NCBI GenBank assembly: GCA_012064385.1
Contig: QRDG01000814.1
Coordinates: 124,001 to 188,000 of the forward strand
DNA length: 64,000 nt
From: Puccinellia tenuiflora
Taxonomy: Eukaryota; Streptophyta; Magnoliopsida; Poales; Poaceae
Direction of reading: 5' to 3'
The first letter of the stretch is position 1. Every line of letters starts with the position of its first letter. The position numbers and the translations under genes were made by a program. Positions 32,029-47,600 of the stretch are shown piece by piece. Below the pieces are notes generated by a model. It ran no database searches, was not told the origin of the DNA, and worked only from the letters and a program-made list of their open reading frames with translations.

Positions 32029-35000
32029 TGTAATACCCCGTAGTTCAAAGACCCGAAGGGTAGATTTAGAATTTGTGCATTCGCATAGCATGCATCTGAA
32101 AATGCGGGAAATTTTCACGCTTTTAAAATAAAGGAGACAAAGTGATCGATGTTTCGATCGACTCGATGAGTTAGGGTTTAGATCATCATGTCAAGTGCAA
32201 TAAACTTCGAGATGAGCTTTATACCAAATTATATTGAAATCACAAAAACAAGAAAAGAGTTATTACTCGATAGACTAATTAGTCAAATTAGTCGATTGTC
32301 GAGGTGCGAGGTTTTTGAACATGATCTATCCTAATTTTCAACACTTTTGAACACAATTAGATATTATGACAAGATATAATTCAAATCAATCATACAATAA
32401 AATTCTATATCCATTATCATCTTATTACAACATTCACACCAATATCATCACATGAGAATTAATTCCTCATCTCAAATCATCAATTTACCATAAATATATT
32501 ATCATCTCATCATCTTTACACATATTCAATACATTAACAAATCCATATCTCACCATCTTAGATCCCCATCCATTCATACATGATCTTAGAACTATTCATA
32601 TAAGAATCCCAAGACAACAAGTTATAATATATCATCTCACCTTATCACATTCTTTCAGCACAATATGATCATACATGAATTCAATATCAAAGATCCATAA
32701 ACCATATCAATTTGACACGAATATAAATACACCTTCATGAATTCACATCAAAAGGGAATGTATAAAGATACAAGTGCATACAACACACGCAAATGGGATC
32801 ATATGAAAACTTTACAATTCGAATTGAAAGAATAATATTACATCAATTATCGAATAAGCACATCCCAATTACAAATGTCCAAAGTACATTGTGATGTCAA
32901 TGGAAATGACATGATACAAACTTTCCAAATTGAAGTTGAAAGAATAACAATTATTACAATATTTACAGAATATATATATATATCTAAAACAAATAAAAGA
33001 AGATTACAAAAGTGGAAATTACATTCCTAATCAAATCTTGATCTTCTTATCTTCAAATCATTCCAATCTTCTTATACTTCATTTCCTGCAAAACAAAAAA
33101 TGGCAGAATAGCAGAAAGAAAGAAAGCAATCATTTGCTATTATCAACCTCTCTAGTAAACAAAATCATGTGATATTCAAATGCTTTGGGTGTTATAGAAG
33201 TAGTTTGATAACAGGGCCTGATCAACCTTGTTAACAAATTATTTTTGTATGCATAAAGCAATTGGAGGTCATATAACCAACTCAAATCCATCTAAAATTA
33301 AATAAGGACAAAAGAAAACTTTCTGTTAATTAAATGTTTGCCCACACCACCTGGGTGAGGCAATTTGATTTTGGAACTTAACTATTGGACATTAGGAACT
33401 TGTCCTAACATCCAATATTTGACTAGAGGGATTAATCTCAATCTTAAGGCAACATTGGATCATGGATCATACTTGGAATATTTGGATCATTTGAGACATC
33501 ATGGATCAACTAGGCAACAAGAAGGCAACAAGGGACATGATCCATTTGAGCAAAGGAAACATGGGACAAACGCAACTAATATTGATCCATGTTTATTATC
33601 TTAGGCAACAAAGGCAATTAGTCAATCCCTCTAATCTAGTCAAGTTCCTAATAAAAAGAAAGCCCACATCTTAAATATTTCTCCAATGGTATTAATCACC
33701 AAGGAAGAAAGAGAGTCAAATTTTAATCTCACATCTTAAAATTCACAAAGCCCACTTGACCCATTCTTATGCCAAGGCCCATATAAGAGATTTAGCCCAC
33801 AAGCCCATCTAGTGACAAAAGCCACTTGGCATGCCCAAAAATAAATCCTACAAGAGGATAATACCAAGCATGAGAGGGATAAGCATGCCACATAGGAGAT
33901 AAGATCAATGACTAGGCATGTCTATCCACAAGCAAAATATCTAAGGATACTTCAACCCTAAGTAATCCTCATGCTAGGCCTATATAAGGACATGCATGCC
34001 ACACATGAAATTCGAATTCCTCTCAAGGATATTTCCCTCAACTAAAATAAGTACCCAGCCGCACCACTTCTTTCTCACATCAACACAAACATATCAACAA
34101 CAAACCATACTCTTCCATATCAGCCATAGCATCTCAAGAACACCACCAAACCATGCCCAATCTTTAGAACAACTAGGAAATAGGTCAAGCAGCGAGGAGG
34201 AGCAGGCTAGCCACAAGACGCAGGTTATCATCATTTTCCAGAAGACCAAGCTTCGCTCCAACAACATGTTACTAGGATCAAGAGCATTTAGATGAGAGGG
34301 AAAGAGAGGAGAGGAGTACAGCAGCTACTCTCTTTGGGAGAGGGAGGAGATATTTCTCTCAGATCTGCATAGAGTTGCTATGCTAACTCATCACAAAGAA
34401 TTAAAGCTCATCACAGAGATAAAAAAGGCCACCAAATAAATCTATTCTTATCAAAATATTTGCCTCAGCCTTTGCATCATTGGCATGGCTATGAAATTAA
34501 GCACATCAAATCTGTTCTTATCAGTTTATATCCATCTATCTAGCCATAGAAAGGCTGGATATCCACGCTTTTACACCACAAACACAAACAGATCATGTAT
34601 GCACATGATTTGGCAAGCAAATTAATATTCCAGCCACTAAATCCAAGTATGAGCAGTATATGAAAAGATATTCAAGTTACCACTGATGCAAAGCATGATC
34701 TGATCATGCAATCATGCAAGATATTAAATACATAGGCACACTACATGGCAAGATCATGTATGCATATGATATGTTGCTTACTAGCAGCAGCCAGGAACTA
34801 AAACACCCAAGAAAAGCAAATACAAGTATATAAGGTATCTGTTCTTATTAGTTTTCACAGCCAGGTCTATCCAGAAATATATCTACAAATTGCTATAGCA
34901 CAAGTTTATGCAATAATCATGTACATGTTGCTGTATAGCAAGTAGTTTATGTCCAGGAACCACAAATCACTCAAATCGGATGCACCACATTTATATCAGT

Positions 35001-38000
35001 CCCAAATCATGCATACATGTCAATTGAGCAAGCTACAGAATCATCACAGTGAGACAAACGAGCTAAGCCGTCAAGAAATAAAAAGCTATCAAGCTCAAGG
35101 ACTTAAACCTGAAGCTAAAATATATCCAATGGCATGTATTAGCACTTCACAATCATTTGCATAGCAACATAATAAAGGAGTCATCACACATCACTCTAGG
35201 AAATTTAATTGACAGGAGTGTAACCAACGAAAATGGACATTTCTTCCGTTAACAGTAGGTTTAGTGGCCACACACACTAGACAGCACAATTAGACGGATA
35301 AATTCATCACCATGATCAACTAGAACATCACACAAGCACCACAGACCAAAAGTTCGTCGGCACAGAGAGAGCCATACCTATCGTGCGGCACACGAACATC
35401 ATGGCATGATGAGGCGGGGCCCGTGCTGCCGTGGTGGAGTGCACCGCGAGACGATGAACACCAGCTTCACCACCACCATCCACCAGACCACAGCCGAAGG
35501 AGGATGCCAGGGTTGCAGCAGCGTACTGCCGTCCCACCGGCGTCGGAGTGAAGCGAGGCCAAGCACAGGCTTAAGGTGGAACTCGTAATAGACAGGGGGC
35601 AGCACACCGCAACGACGTGCTCGAGTAGTGGCTCGAGTAGGCCATCGTGGTCGACGAGGAGGCGTGGCCGGTGAAGGGCAAGAGAAGGAGGCCGGCGAGG
35701 AGGTGCAGCAGGAGGCGCGGAAGCCCGGGGAAGGGCATCGGCGACCCGAGCCATGGCAGCTAGGGTTAGGGTTGCCAGAGGAGTCGATTCGGGTGCGGTC
35801 GGGCACCGCAGCGGCGGGGAATCGAAGGAGGAGAGGTGGCGGAACAGCGCCAGGGCGTGGCGGCACTAGAGCCGGCCAGCAGCGGCTGGAGCAGAGGGTG
35901 GAGGCGACGGCGACTCGCACGGGGGAGAGAGCAGAAGGGGATTGAGAGAGAAAGAGAGCTTGTGAGAGAGGAGAGAGTGGACCGGTCAGTTGACCGAGCC
36001 AGACCTAGACCTAAAGGGTTTGGTCCAACCCATTAGGCCCAGGGGCATTTTGGTAATTCACCAACTAAAATTATCCAAATTTAAAATAAATTTTAACTCT
36101 CAAACCAAAGGAACAAAAATCAGCTAAAAATATGTTAAAAATATGTTTTCAACTGAAAATTTTATAAGGATTCCAAATAGGATTTTTATTTCATTTATTG
36201 AAAAAGTTTTCTTGAGTGAAGATTCAAAGATCCTTAAGTAGATATGATTTGAATTAATTCCAAAAATAAGTTTTGAAAATATTTTCTTATGAGAATAATT
36301 CAAAGATCCTTAAGTGGACATGAATTGAATTATCTACAAAAATTCAAGGATCCTTAAGTGGAAATGAATTGAACTATTTTCAAAAAAAAAAAATTTCTAA
36401 AAGAAAAAGAATTTGAGTAATAAGCTCAAGGTATATATTTTGAACTTTATTACATTCTATAAATGACTGTCCTGTTACTCATCCTAGGTAAAACACACAA
36501 AGAAGAATCCATCTAAAATCATTCACCCTTGTGTTGATAATATTTGAAAAGTTAGTCAAGTAAATTTTGATAAATAACTACTTCATGATGTTAATGAAAT
36601 GTTTTCTTAAAGGCATTAAAATTGATAACTTAAAATTGCAAATCTTGTTTTTCTAGCAAAGAGAAAAGTATTTACTTGAATGAAATAAATTCTTTACCTC
36701 AATAAAAGTGGTAAACACTTAATTCTAGATATCATAACAATTCAGAGTAATTTAACCAACCCACAAATTATAAACACTAACTAATCCTTAACCCTTAAAA
36801 TCACTTCGTTATCAAAGTATCTAATAAAACAAAGCCTACACTTACAAGCTTGGTTTTTTTTTGGGGATTTTACGATGCATCTCATATCTATGCATAATAG
36901 CATCTTGACAGTGTTTCAGTAGTCCTTACCGGGACTACATTGCTATTTTCAGATCTCGGGGTTTCACCGCGAACCCTAAAACCCCGAAGGACATGAATTG
37001 CCACCTTTATCATAGGCAAGTTCATTCTTGCATACCGTTTGATGTATTTTTATCAAAGTACTTGCAAAGTTACTTATACGTCCCTTTCACTTGCATCAAA
37101 AAGAAAAAGTATTTTTCGAATGATGTGGTATATACTATTGGTTGGCGGTGGAACAATGGTAAGATGAATAGGTACGGTGTTCCATCGTATGGGAAGGTAT
37201 ATATCCTTAGGATCTAATAACCCCTGTTCCAGTGATCCTTTCGCCGTAGTAAAAGCATCAACCAACGAGGTTTGTATGGGCGGGGTCAGTCAAAGGCTTC
37301 TTTTCTCATCCACATATCCTCGGCAGGCCTACACTGGGTTGGGTCGTTGCGGCGGCCAACAGCGTGGAAGCGCGTGCTCTTCCTGCCCGACGGGGTAATT
37401 GGTGGGGAAGCTCGGGAGGGGTGATGGGTATGCGTGGAACATGATTCCCCTACCGCATCATAAATGGGCGGATGTGTGTTGATTTGGGAGAAGCTCCACA
37501 TGACTGGATGTCCTGAGTCTTAGCTATAACACTCATGGAGTGTATAGAGAGCATATAAAGGGCCAGGCAACTGTTGGGTAAAGTGATGCAACTCTGCAGA
37601 GTCAAACAACAAATTTGTGATATAACAACCATGTTCCCGGAATGGAACTACGAGATCGAGGCCGGAATGGAGTCCCATTTGGATTCACAAGACCGGTGGA
37701 GGCTGGGACATAGTTTTCAAAACAAAATTTATCCTTTGAAGAAATGTTTGCAAAAACTTGCATCTATGCCAAAGACCCGAGGTTTTGGCAGTAGCTAGTG
37801 CATGAAACACCTTATCTCTATATATTCTGAACTTGCTGAGTAACGCTGTTACTCACCCCTTCCTATTTGACCCCCTGCTTAGACTTTTGGAGCCATCGGA
37901 AGAGATGTCAGTTATCCATCACGACGAAGAGGAGGTCTTCCACAAGGAATCAAGTCGACCTGGTGGAGCTTGAAGGAGTTGACCGCTACTTCACCAACGG

Positions 38001-38436
38001 AAGGATGACGTCAACCATGGCCATGGAGGGGCAATGACAGCAGTGTCAATGGCATAGACAAAGACCACACTGCCAATGGAGGAGACAACATCTATTGGAA
38101 GGAAGTGAAATCCTGGATAAGGATATTCTAGATGGACTAGAGTAGGGCCGTGACAACAGCAGTAGTGGATTAGGAATAGAGCTAGAGTTATTCTCCAGCT
38201 TAGTGCTACGAATTGGATCTTTTCTGGATTTCATTTGTATGAGGCTTGCTTTTATATAAAGGAGGTTCTCAAGATTTTGTATTGAATATTGTTGTAATCC
38301 TATAGTGTTACCTTGGACCTGCTATGTTTCTGTTGTACTACTCTGAGGGATGTAATATTCACGGATAAGTCCTTCTGTGAGTGTTATTTCAACGACTTGC
38401 GCACTACAACATGCAGTGGTGTGCTGGGTCACCGCA
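32029..38436 (+). repeat. 5' LTR (6408 bp)
   Basis: It starts TGTAATACCCCG and ends CACCGCA. It contains a promoter-like TATATAAGG at 33981, a GC-rich tract at 35400-36040, and a local 60-70-bp triplication around ATCCTTAAGTGGA (36222-36380). Its short frames (79, 99, 173 aa and others) recur in the 3' LTR and match no protein family. It has a 57-bp segment (within 38136-38205) missing from the 3' LTR and lacks 32 bp present near 45314. Confidence 0.95.
33981..33989 (+). promoter_or_regulatory. Putative LTR promoter TATA box (5' LTR)
   Basis: TATATAAGG within GCTAGGCCTATATAAGGACATG is conserved at 43599-43607 in the 3' LTR. Placement about 2 kb into the LTR would give a long R/U5 portion. 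Transcription start is not determinable here. Confidence 0.5.
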
Positions 38437-38438
38437 GA

Positions 38439-38450
38439 TGGTATCAGAGC
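38439..38450 (+). other. Primer-binding site (tRNA-iMet)
   Basis: TGGTATCAGAGC begins two bases after the 5' LTR and is complementary to the 3' end of plant initiator-methionine tRNA, the usual LTR-retrotransposon primer. Confidence 0.95.
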
Positions 38451-41400
38451 AAAAGTGACCTTAGGTTTAAAACCCTTTCAGGAGACTTGTAGGTTGGTAA
38501 AGACTATAGGAAGTTATTTTTATCTACACTATATCTTTCCATAACTTATGATGGTTATTCACCTTAGAATAATAACATCATACTTATATAGAGTATTCTT
38601 ATATATTCTTCTATAGGTATAGTACTTATCTATATTGTTTCTTTCTAAAGCTGGTATACCGGTTGAGACAATGTCCTACTCCCTCCGTTCCAAATTAGTT
38701 GTCTTCCATTTGCCAAAAAGTGGATGTATCTAGACATGTTACAAGTATAGATATATCTACTTTTTAGCAAATGGAAGACAACTAATTTGGAACGAAGGGA
38801 GTATATAATAGATATACCAAAGAGTGTTATATCCCAAGTCGGTGATATCTATGTGGTATCATTGATGATAGCATCCTATGAAGTAGAACCCTATCATGAG
38901 GTGATGATGGAATAAGAAGAGAACATAAGAGGATGATAATGGTGAGTTGGATATATGAAGCCATGAAAGTTATGGCAAGTATGCCAATTCCATTGAAAGG
39001 TATGATCGAAGAGGATTGTCGAACAATTAGAGGTACCAATTCACAGAGGTTATGGAGTAGTGCACTTGTCCAAAAGTGAAGTATTATGGTATTCATGTAT
39101 ACCAATAGTACCCACACGAGTGATTGAGAGGTCACATAAGGCTACACTTGCTGAGATGAAGAAGTATGGAAGTATGCCAAGGTATGAAGACGAAGTTCCA
39201 TGCCAAGAAGACTTAGTTCCTTTTGAACTAAGATGGAGATAGGTATAATTAGACACTAGGTCAGAGTTACTCAATTGCGAATGGTCAATTGTGGTAAAAT
39301 CTTTGAGTGAAGGATAAACCTGTCCCATAAGACAGTGAGGCAAGAGTTGTTATATAGAATAGGTCTATAAGGTAATATATACCTAACTTGTAGTGTATAG
39401 CATCTAAGCCTAGGTACTTGAGATGTTTTTACTCAAAGTACTACTTATTTTATGGGCTTATGTTGCATGAGTGATGTATATCTATATTTGGGATTTATTG
39501 GATTTTTGATTGACTAGATCCGGGCATGAAGTTTGAACTTGATGTGCAAATGCATGTTGCAACATTTTGTTCTTTCTTGATGTTACTGGTCTAGAGGGTA
39601 CATGGGTTAGTATGAGAGCGTTCTGAGTGATCAGAAATTTGAGGCAGCAATGGAAGCTCACGAAGAGAAGGAAATGAAAAGAAGACAGAAGTCAATGAAG
39701 CCACTGATGGATATGGACCATTTTCCACGTCATATTTGGATTTGGGGACATACTTTACTAGTATAAAGAAGGATGGAGGAACGAAGTAAGTTTTACCAAG
39801 AGTGTTACAAGTAGCTGGACAAGGATCTACCAAAGATGATGCAAGGAAAACTACATCAGGGGACATAACCAAGAAGGAATGATGAAGTCTTTGCATATTA
39901 AGTCATGAAGTCTTTTCATGGAAGTTCAAATTCAAGGATGAAGAAGGAAATATGTAGAATACATATGGATTTGTCGTAACTTGGTGGAAAAGGTGATATT
40001 GGGAACAATAAGGAGATATTGATACTACTTGGATCGAGTTTGAGAAGGAGTCTAGCAATACGTATGTGTCCACGAGTATCGTAAGGTTGAAGAGAAAGGA
40101 GGCTGAAGGTTGGAAGAGCATGGATATTTTCAGTTCTTGAAGAATAAATGGGAAGTTGATCGTCTATTCTAAGGCATTGCTAGAAACGGAAGCGTGGGAA
40201 TCAACCGCCAAACAAGAGTTCATAATCAGAGATTGGACAATTACAAGAAGATAACTTGGTGTTGGATACAGAGATAGTTTACAAGAAAGAGTTGATGAGA
40301 AGGATATCCAACAAATGTGGATAAAGCATGAGATGAGGGAAGTGAAGTATTTGGATGGAAGCACGTTGAAGTTCCAGAAAGGACATATAAATCATGTCAA
40401 AAAGTGAATTTACAAAATTTAATGTTGAAGAGAACACCAGGACCATGGGAGAAGAGTCTATTTTGTCGTGGATTGACGATAAGTCAAGAAGGTGGACCGA
40501 TTTGGAAGAAGGTAGTTCACACATATGATGCCAAAGTACCAAAGTCATAGTCTATATCGGGAATAACTATGGAGAAAGTTGTATTATCAAGAGGATGGAT
40601 ATCTTAGAGCCAACCATTGAGATGGTAGACATACCATGTATTCTTTTGGAAATTGCTGGAAACCTGTTAATAGTATCTTTTTACTAGAGGACGATACAGA
40701 GGATCCACAATACATTGGATATACCTTGTGTTCTTCCTGAGACCATGAGGCATAGATAGTGGAAGTTTAAGCAGAAATGTGAGTTATGAAGCTTGATTGA
40801 ATGGAGATAATCGAATAAAGTTTGACTAACTCACGTTCATAACGGAGGAAGTATTAGGAAATTCCAAGGGGGAGAGTGAACAAGTGTATTGAATAGTACT
40901 TGGTTTAAGAAACACGGAGTTTGGAAGGAATACTTGGACTGAGAGAGTGTTGAACTAACTATCAATGCTCCAGAAGTTCTTTGAAAGGATGAGCATTGTT
41001 GGAAATCTTTACCAGATTCTGAAGTTGAAGAGGCATTTGAGATGCGGAGATTGAAAGTCACAAGGAATCCAGTGGTCATAGGAGTGATGACTAGAGGATC
41101 TAAACGAGATTGAATCAAAGGAACTAGAATTCAAGGATAAGAAAATATATCGTATCAATACGAGGATACGAGGAGATTGACATTGAAAGGATTATTCACC
41201 CTGATTACAAGTTACGGGAGGACTACCTGTAAGATAGAGTGTTCATGGTTGGATGGACTAGCTATGTCTAATTCCTCATGAGGAAGCAAACCACTAAGGA
41301 TGAATTATGTTTGATGAGATAACTGTTCTTATAAGGATGTAGAAGAGGATCTTTGACAAAGGGCTATAAAGCCAAGGTAATGCAAGGAGTCTGAATTGGA

Positions 41401-41632
41401 TGATTGTGAGACATGAAGGAGCAATAAGATCATTGGAATTTATCAAATAATCGATGAAAGTCGACAGATGAATTGTAGGGATCAATGGAGAATACGCAAA
41501 AGTATGTTGGACAAGGGATCACCTAGATCTACATCCACTTCAGCAAGGAATTTGAGAGAATAAATATCTGCAGAGTTCATTCTACTTATCTCTACGTGAG
41601 AGGAGTCGAAACTTCAGGACGAAGTTTAGTTT
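38451..41632 (+). other. Non-coding internal domain of the LARD-like element
   Basis: The longest frames are 93-103 aa on the minus strand and lack retrotransposon motifs: no CCHC knuckle, no DTG/DSG protease, no YxDD and no integrase HHCC. AG-rich composition on the plus strand is typical of decayed Gypsy interiors. A Stowaway MITE sits near the left end. Confidence 0.75.
38679..38801. mobile_element. Stowaway MITE inside the LARD interior
   Basis: It begins CTCCCTCCGTTCCAAATTAG and ends AATTTGGAACGAAGGGAG, flanked by TA at 38677-38678 and 38802-38803. Its arms are nearly perfect inverted repeats, and it is nested in the internal domain. Confidence 0.95.
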
Positions 41633-41645
41633 AAGGGGGAGAGGA
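41633..41645 (+). other. Polypurine tract
   Basis: AAGGGGGAGAGGA directly precedes the 3' LTR, the standard plus-strand priming site. Confidence 0.9.
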
Positions 41646-44600
41646 TGTAATACCCCGTAGTTCAAAGACCCGAAGGGTAGATTTAGAATTTGTGCATTCG
41701 CATAGCATGCATCTGAAAATGCGGGAAATTTTCGCGCTTTTAAAATAAAGGAGACAAAGTGATCGATGTTTCGCTCGACTCGATGAGTTAGGGTTTAGAT
41801 CATCATGTCAAGTGCAATAAACTTCGAGATGAGCTTTATACCAAATTAAATTGAAATCACAAAAACAAGAAAAGAGTTATCACTCGACAGACTAATTAGT
41901 CAAATTAGTCGATTGTCGAGGTGCGAGGTTTTTGAACATGATCTATCCTAATTTTCAACACTTTTGAACACAATTAGATATTATGACAAGATATAATTCA
42001 AATCAATCATACAATAACATTCTATATCCATTATCATCTTATTACAACATTCACACCAATATCATCACATGAGAATTATTCCTCATCTCAAATCATCAAT
42101 TTACCATAAATATATTATCATCTCATCATCTTTACACATATTCAATACATTAACAAATCCATATCTCACCATCTTAGATCCCCATCCATTCATACATGAT
42201 CTTAGAACTATTCATATAAGAATCCCAAGACAACAAGTTATAATATATCATCTCACCTTATCACATTCTTTCAGCACAATATGATCATACATGAATTAAG
42301 TATCAAAGATCCATAAACCATATCAATTTGACACGAATATAAATACACCTTCATGAATTCACATCAAAAGGGAATGTCTAAAGATACAAGTGCATACAAC
42401 ACACGCAAATGGGATCATATGAAAACTTTACAATTCGAATTGAAAGAATAATATTACATCAATTATCGAATAAGCACATCCCAATTACAAATGTCCAAAG
42501 TACATTGTGATGTCAATGGAAATGACATGATACAAACTTTCCAAATTGAAGTTGAAAGAATAACAATTATTACAACATTTACAGAATATATACATATATC
42601 TAAAACAAATAAAAGAAGATTACAAAAAGTGGAAATTACATTCCTAATCAAATCTTGATCTTCTTATCTTCAAATCTTTCCAATCTTCTTATACTTCATT
42701 TCCTGCAAAACAAAACATGGCAGAATAGCAGAAAGAAAGAAAGCAATCATTTGCTATTATCAACCTCTCTAGTAAACAAAATCATGTGATATTCAAATGC
42801 TTTGGGTGTTATAGAAGTAGTTTGATAACAGGGCCTGATCAACCTTGTTAACAAATTATTTTTGTATGCATAAAGCAATTGGAGGTCATATAACCAACTC
42901 AAATTCATCTAAAATTAAATAAGGACAAAAGAAAACTTTCTGTTAATTAAAATGTTTGCCCACACCACCTGGGTGAGGCAATTTGATTTTGGAACTTAAC
43001 TATTGGACATTAGGAACTTGTCCTAACATCCAATATTTGACTAGAGGGATTAATCTCAATCTTAAGGCAACATTGGATCATGGATCATACTTGGAATATT
43101 TGGATCATTTGAGACATCATGGATCAACTAGGCAACAAGAAGGCAACAAGGGACATGATCCATTTGAGCAAAGGCAACATGGGACAAAGGCAACTAATAT
43201 TGATCCATGTTTATTATCTTAGGCAACAAAGGCAATTAGTCAATCCCTCTAATCTAGTCAAGTTCCTAATAAAAAGAAAGCCCACATCTTAAATATTTCT
43301 CCAATGGTATTAATCACCAAGGAAGAAAGAGAGTCAAATTTTAATCTCACATCTTAAAATTCACAAAGCCCACTTGACCCATTCTTATGCCAAGGCCCAT
43401 ATAAGAGATTTAGCCCACAAGCCCATCTAGTGACAAAAGCCACTTGGCATGCCCAAAAATAAATCCTACAAGAGGATAATACCAAGCATGAGAGGGATAA
43501 GCATGCCACATAGGAGATAAGATCAATGACTAGGCATGTCTATCCACAAGCAAAATATCTAAGGATACTTCAACCCTAAGTAATCCTCATGCTAGGCCTA
43601 TATAAGGACATGCATGCCACACATGAAATTCGAATTCCTCTCAAGGATATTTCCCTCAACTAAAATAAGTACCCAGCCGCACCACTTCTTTCTCACATCA
43701 ACACAAACATATCAACAACAAACCATACTCTTCCATATCAGCCATAGCATCTCAAGAACACCACCAAACCATGCCCAATCTTTAGAACAACTAGGAAATA
43801 GGTCAAGCAGCGAGGAGGAGCAGGCTAGCCACAAGACGCAGGTTATCATCATTTTCCAGAAGACCAAGCTTCTCTCCAACAGCAGGTTACTAGGATCAAG
43901 AGCATTTAGATGAGAGGGAAAGAGAGGAGAGGAGTACAGCAGCTACTCTCTTTGGGAGAGGGAGGAGATATTTCTCTCAGATCTGCATAGAGTTGCTATG
44001 CTAACTCATCACAAAGAATTAAAGCTCATCACAGAGATAAAAGGCCACCAAATAAATCTATTCTTATCAAAATATTTGCCTCAGCCTTTGCATCATTGGC
44101 ATGGCTAAGAAATTAAGCACAACAGATCTGTTCTTATCAGTTTATATCCATCTATCTAGCCATAGAAAGGCTGGATATCCACGCTTTTACACCACAAACA
44201 CAACCAGATCATGTATGCACATGATTTGGCAAGCAAATTAATATTCCAGCCACTAAATCCAAGTATGAGCAGTATATGAAAAGATATTCAAGTTACCACT
44301 GATGCAAAGCATGATCTGATCATGCAATCATGCAAGATATTAAATACATAGGCACACTACATGGCAAGATCATGTATGCATATGATCTGTTGCTTACTAG
44401 CAGCAGCCAGGAACTAAAACACCCAAGAAAAGCAAATACAAGTATATAAGGTATCTGTTCTTATTAGTTTTCACAGCCAGATCTATCCAGAGATATATCT
44501 ACAAATTGCTATAGCACAAGTTTATGCAATAATCATGTACATGTTGCTGTATAGCAAGTAGTTTATGTCCAGGAACCACAAATCACTCAAATCGGATGCA

Positions 44601-47600
44601 CCACATTTATATCAGTCCCAAATCATGCATACATGTCAATTGAGCAAGCTACAGAATCATCACAGTGAGACAAACGAGCTAAGCCGTCAAGAAATAAAAA
44701 GCTATCAAGCTCAAGGACTTAAACCTGATGCTAAAATATATCCAATCGCATGTATTAGCACTTAACAATCATTTGCATAGCAACATAATAAAGGAGTCAT
44801 CACACATCACTCTAGGAAATTTAATTGACAGGAGTGTAACCAACGAAAATGGACATTTCTTCCGTTAACAGTAGGTTTAGTGGCCACACACACTAGACAG
44901 CACAATTAGACGGATAAATTCATCACCATGATCAACTAGAACATCACACAAGCACCACAGACCAAAAGTTCATCGGCACAGAGAGAGCCATACCTGTCGT
45001 GCGGCACACGAACATCATGGCATGATGAGGCAGGGCCCGTGCTGCCGTGGTGGAGTGCACCGCGAGACGATGAACACCAGCTTCACCACCACCATCCACC
45101 AGACCACAGCCGAAGGAGGATGCCAGGGTTGCAGCAGCGTACTGTCGTCCCACCGGCGTCGGAGTGAAGCGAGGCCAAGCACAGGCTTAAGGTGGAACTC
45201 GTAATAGACAGGGGGCAGCACACCGCAACGACGTGCTCGAGTAGTGGCTCGAGTAGGCCATCGTGGTCGACGAGGAGGCGTGGCCGGTGAAGGGCAACAG
45301 AAGGCACGACAGTGCAGGAACTCGAGGAGGCGATGGAGGCCGGCGAGGAGGTGCAGCAGGAGGCGCGGAAGCCCGGGGAAGGGCATCGGCGACCCGAGCC
45401 ATGGCAGCTAGGGTTAGGGTTGCCAGAGGAGTCGATTCGGGTGCGGTCGGGCACCGCAGCGGCGGGGAATCGAAGGAGGAGAGGTGGCGGAACAGCGCCA
45501 GGGCGTGGCGGCACTAGAGCCGGCCAGCAGCGGCTGGAGCAGAGGGTGGAGGCGACGGCGACTCGCACGGGGGAGAGAGCAGAAGGGGATTGAGAGAGAA
45601 AGAGAGCTTGTGAGAGAGGAGAGAGTGGACCGGTCAGTTGACCGAGCCAGACCTAGACCTAAAGGGTTTGGTCCAACCCATTAGGCCCAGGGGCATTTTG
45701 GTAATTCACCAACTAAAATTATCCAAATTTAAAATAAATTTTAACTCTCAAACCAAAGGAACAAAAATCAGCTAAAAATAAGTTAAAAATATGTTTTCAA
45801 CTCAAAATTTTATAAGGATTCGAAATAGGATTTTTATTTCATTTATTGAAAAGGTTTTCTTGAGTGAAGATTCAAAGATCCTTAAGTAGATATGATTTGA
45901 ATTAATTCCAAAAATAAGTTTTGAAAATATTTTCTTATGTGAATAATTCAAAGATCCTTAAGTGGACATGAATTGAATTATCTACAAAAATTCAAGGATC
46001 CTTAAGTGGAAATGAATTGAACTATTTTCAAAAACAATTATTTTTCTAAAAGAAAAAGAATTTGAGTAATAAGCTCAAGGTATATATTTTGAACTTTATT
46101 ACATTCTATAAATGACTGTCCTGTTACTCATCCTAGGTAAAACACACAAAGAAGAATCCATCTAAAATCATTCACCCTTGTGTTGATAATATTTGAAAAG
46201 TTAGTCAAGTAAATTTTGATAAATAACTACTTCATGATGTTAATGAAATGTTTTCTTAAAGGCATTAAAATTGATAACTTAAAATTGCAAATCTTGTTTT
46301 TCTAGCAAAGAGAAAAGTATTTACTTGAATGAAATAAATTCTTTACCTCAATAAAAGTGGTAAACACTTAATTCTAGATATCATAACAATTCAGAGTAAT
46401 TTAACCAACCCACAAATTATAAACACTAACTAATCCTTAACCCTTAAAATCACTTCAGTTATCAAAGTATCTAATAAAACAAAGCCTACACTTACAAGCT
46501 TGGGTTTTTTTTTGGGATTTTACGATGCATCTCATATCTATGCATAATAGCATCTTGACAGTGTTTCAGTAGTCCTTACCGGGACTACATTGCTATTTTC
46601 AGATCTCGGGGTTTCACCGCGAACCCTAAAACCCCGAAGGACATGAATTGCCACCTTTATCATAGGCAAGTTCATTCTTGCATACCGTTTGATGTATTTT
46701 TATCAAAGTACTTGCAAAGTTACTTATACGTCCCTTTCACTTGCATCAAAAAGAAAAAGTATTTTTCGAATGATGTGGTATATACTATTGGTTGGCGGTG
46801 GAACAATGGTAAGATGAATAGGTACGGTGTTCCATCGTATGGGAAGGTATATATCCTTAGGATCTAATAACCCCTGTTCCAGTGATCCTTTCGCCGTAGT
46901 AAAAGCATCAACCAACGGACTTTGTATGGGCGGGGTCAGTCAGAGGCTTCTTTTCTCATCCGCATATCCTCGGCAGGCCTACACCGGGTTGGGTCATTGC
47001 GGCGGCCAACAGCGTGGAAGCGCGTGCTCTTCCTGCCCGACGGGGTAATTGGTGGGGAAGCTCGGGAGGGGTGATGGGTATGCGTGGAACATGATTCCCC
47101 TACCGCATCATAAATGGGCGGATGTGTGTTGATTTGGGAGAAGCTCCACATGGCTGGATGTCCTGAGTCTTAGCTATAACACTCATGGAGTGTAAAGAGA
47201 GCATATAAAGGGCCAGGCAACTGTTGGGTAAAGTGATGCAACTCTGCAGAGTCAAACAACAAATTTGTGATATCACAACCGTGTTCCCGGAATGGAACTA
47301 CGAGATCGAGGCCGGAATGGAGTCCCATTTGGATTCACAAGACCGGTGGAGGCTGGGACATAGTTTTCAAAATAAAGTTTATCCTTTGAAGAAATGTTTG
47401 CAAAAACTTGCATCTATGCCAAAGACCCGAGGTTTTGGCAGTAGCTAGTGCATGAAACACCTTATCTCTATATATTCTGAACTTGCTGAGTAACGCTGTT
47501 ACTCATCCCTTCCTATTTGATCCCCTGCTTAGACTTTTGGAGCCATCGGAAGAGATGTCAGTTATCCATCACGACGAAGAGGAGGTCTTCCACAAGGAAT

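Noticed and set aside
33365..36036. Frames of 60-173 aa inside the giant LTRs
   Set aside because: Repeated in the second LTR with frame-changing indels and without retrotransposon or host protein motifs. LTRs are expected to be non-coding.
38437..41645. Possible gag-pol in the LARD interior
   Set aside because: I scanned for zinc knuckle, protease, RT and integrase signatures in the translated frames and found none. Longest frames are about 100 aa on the antisense strand.
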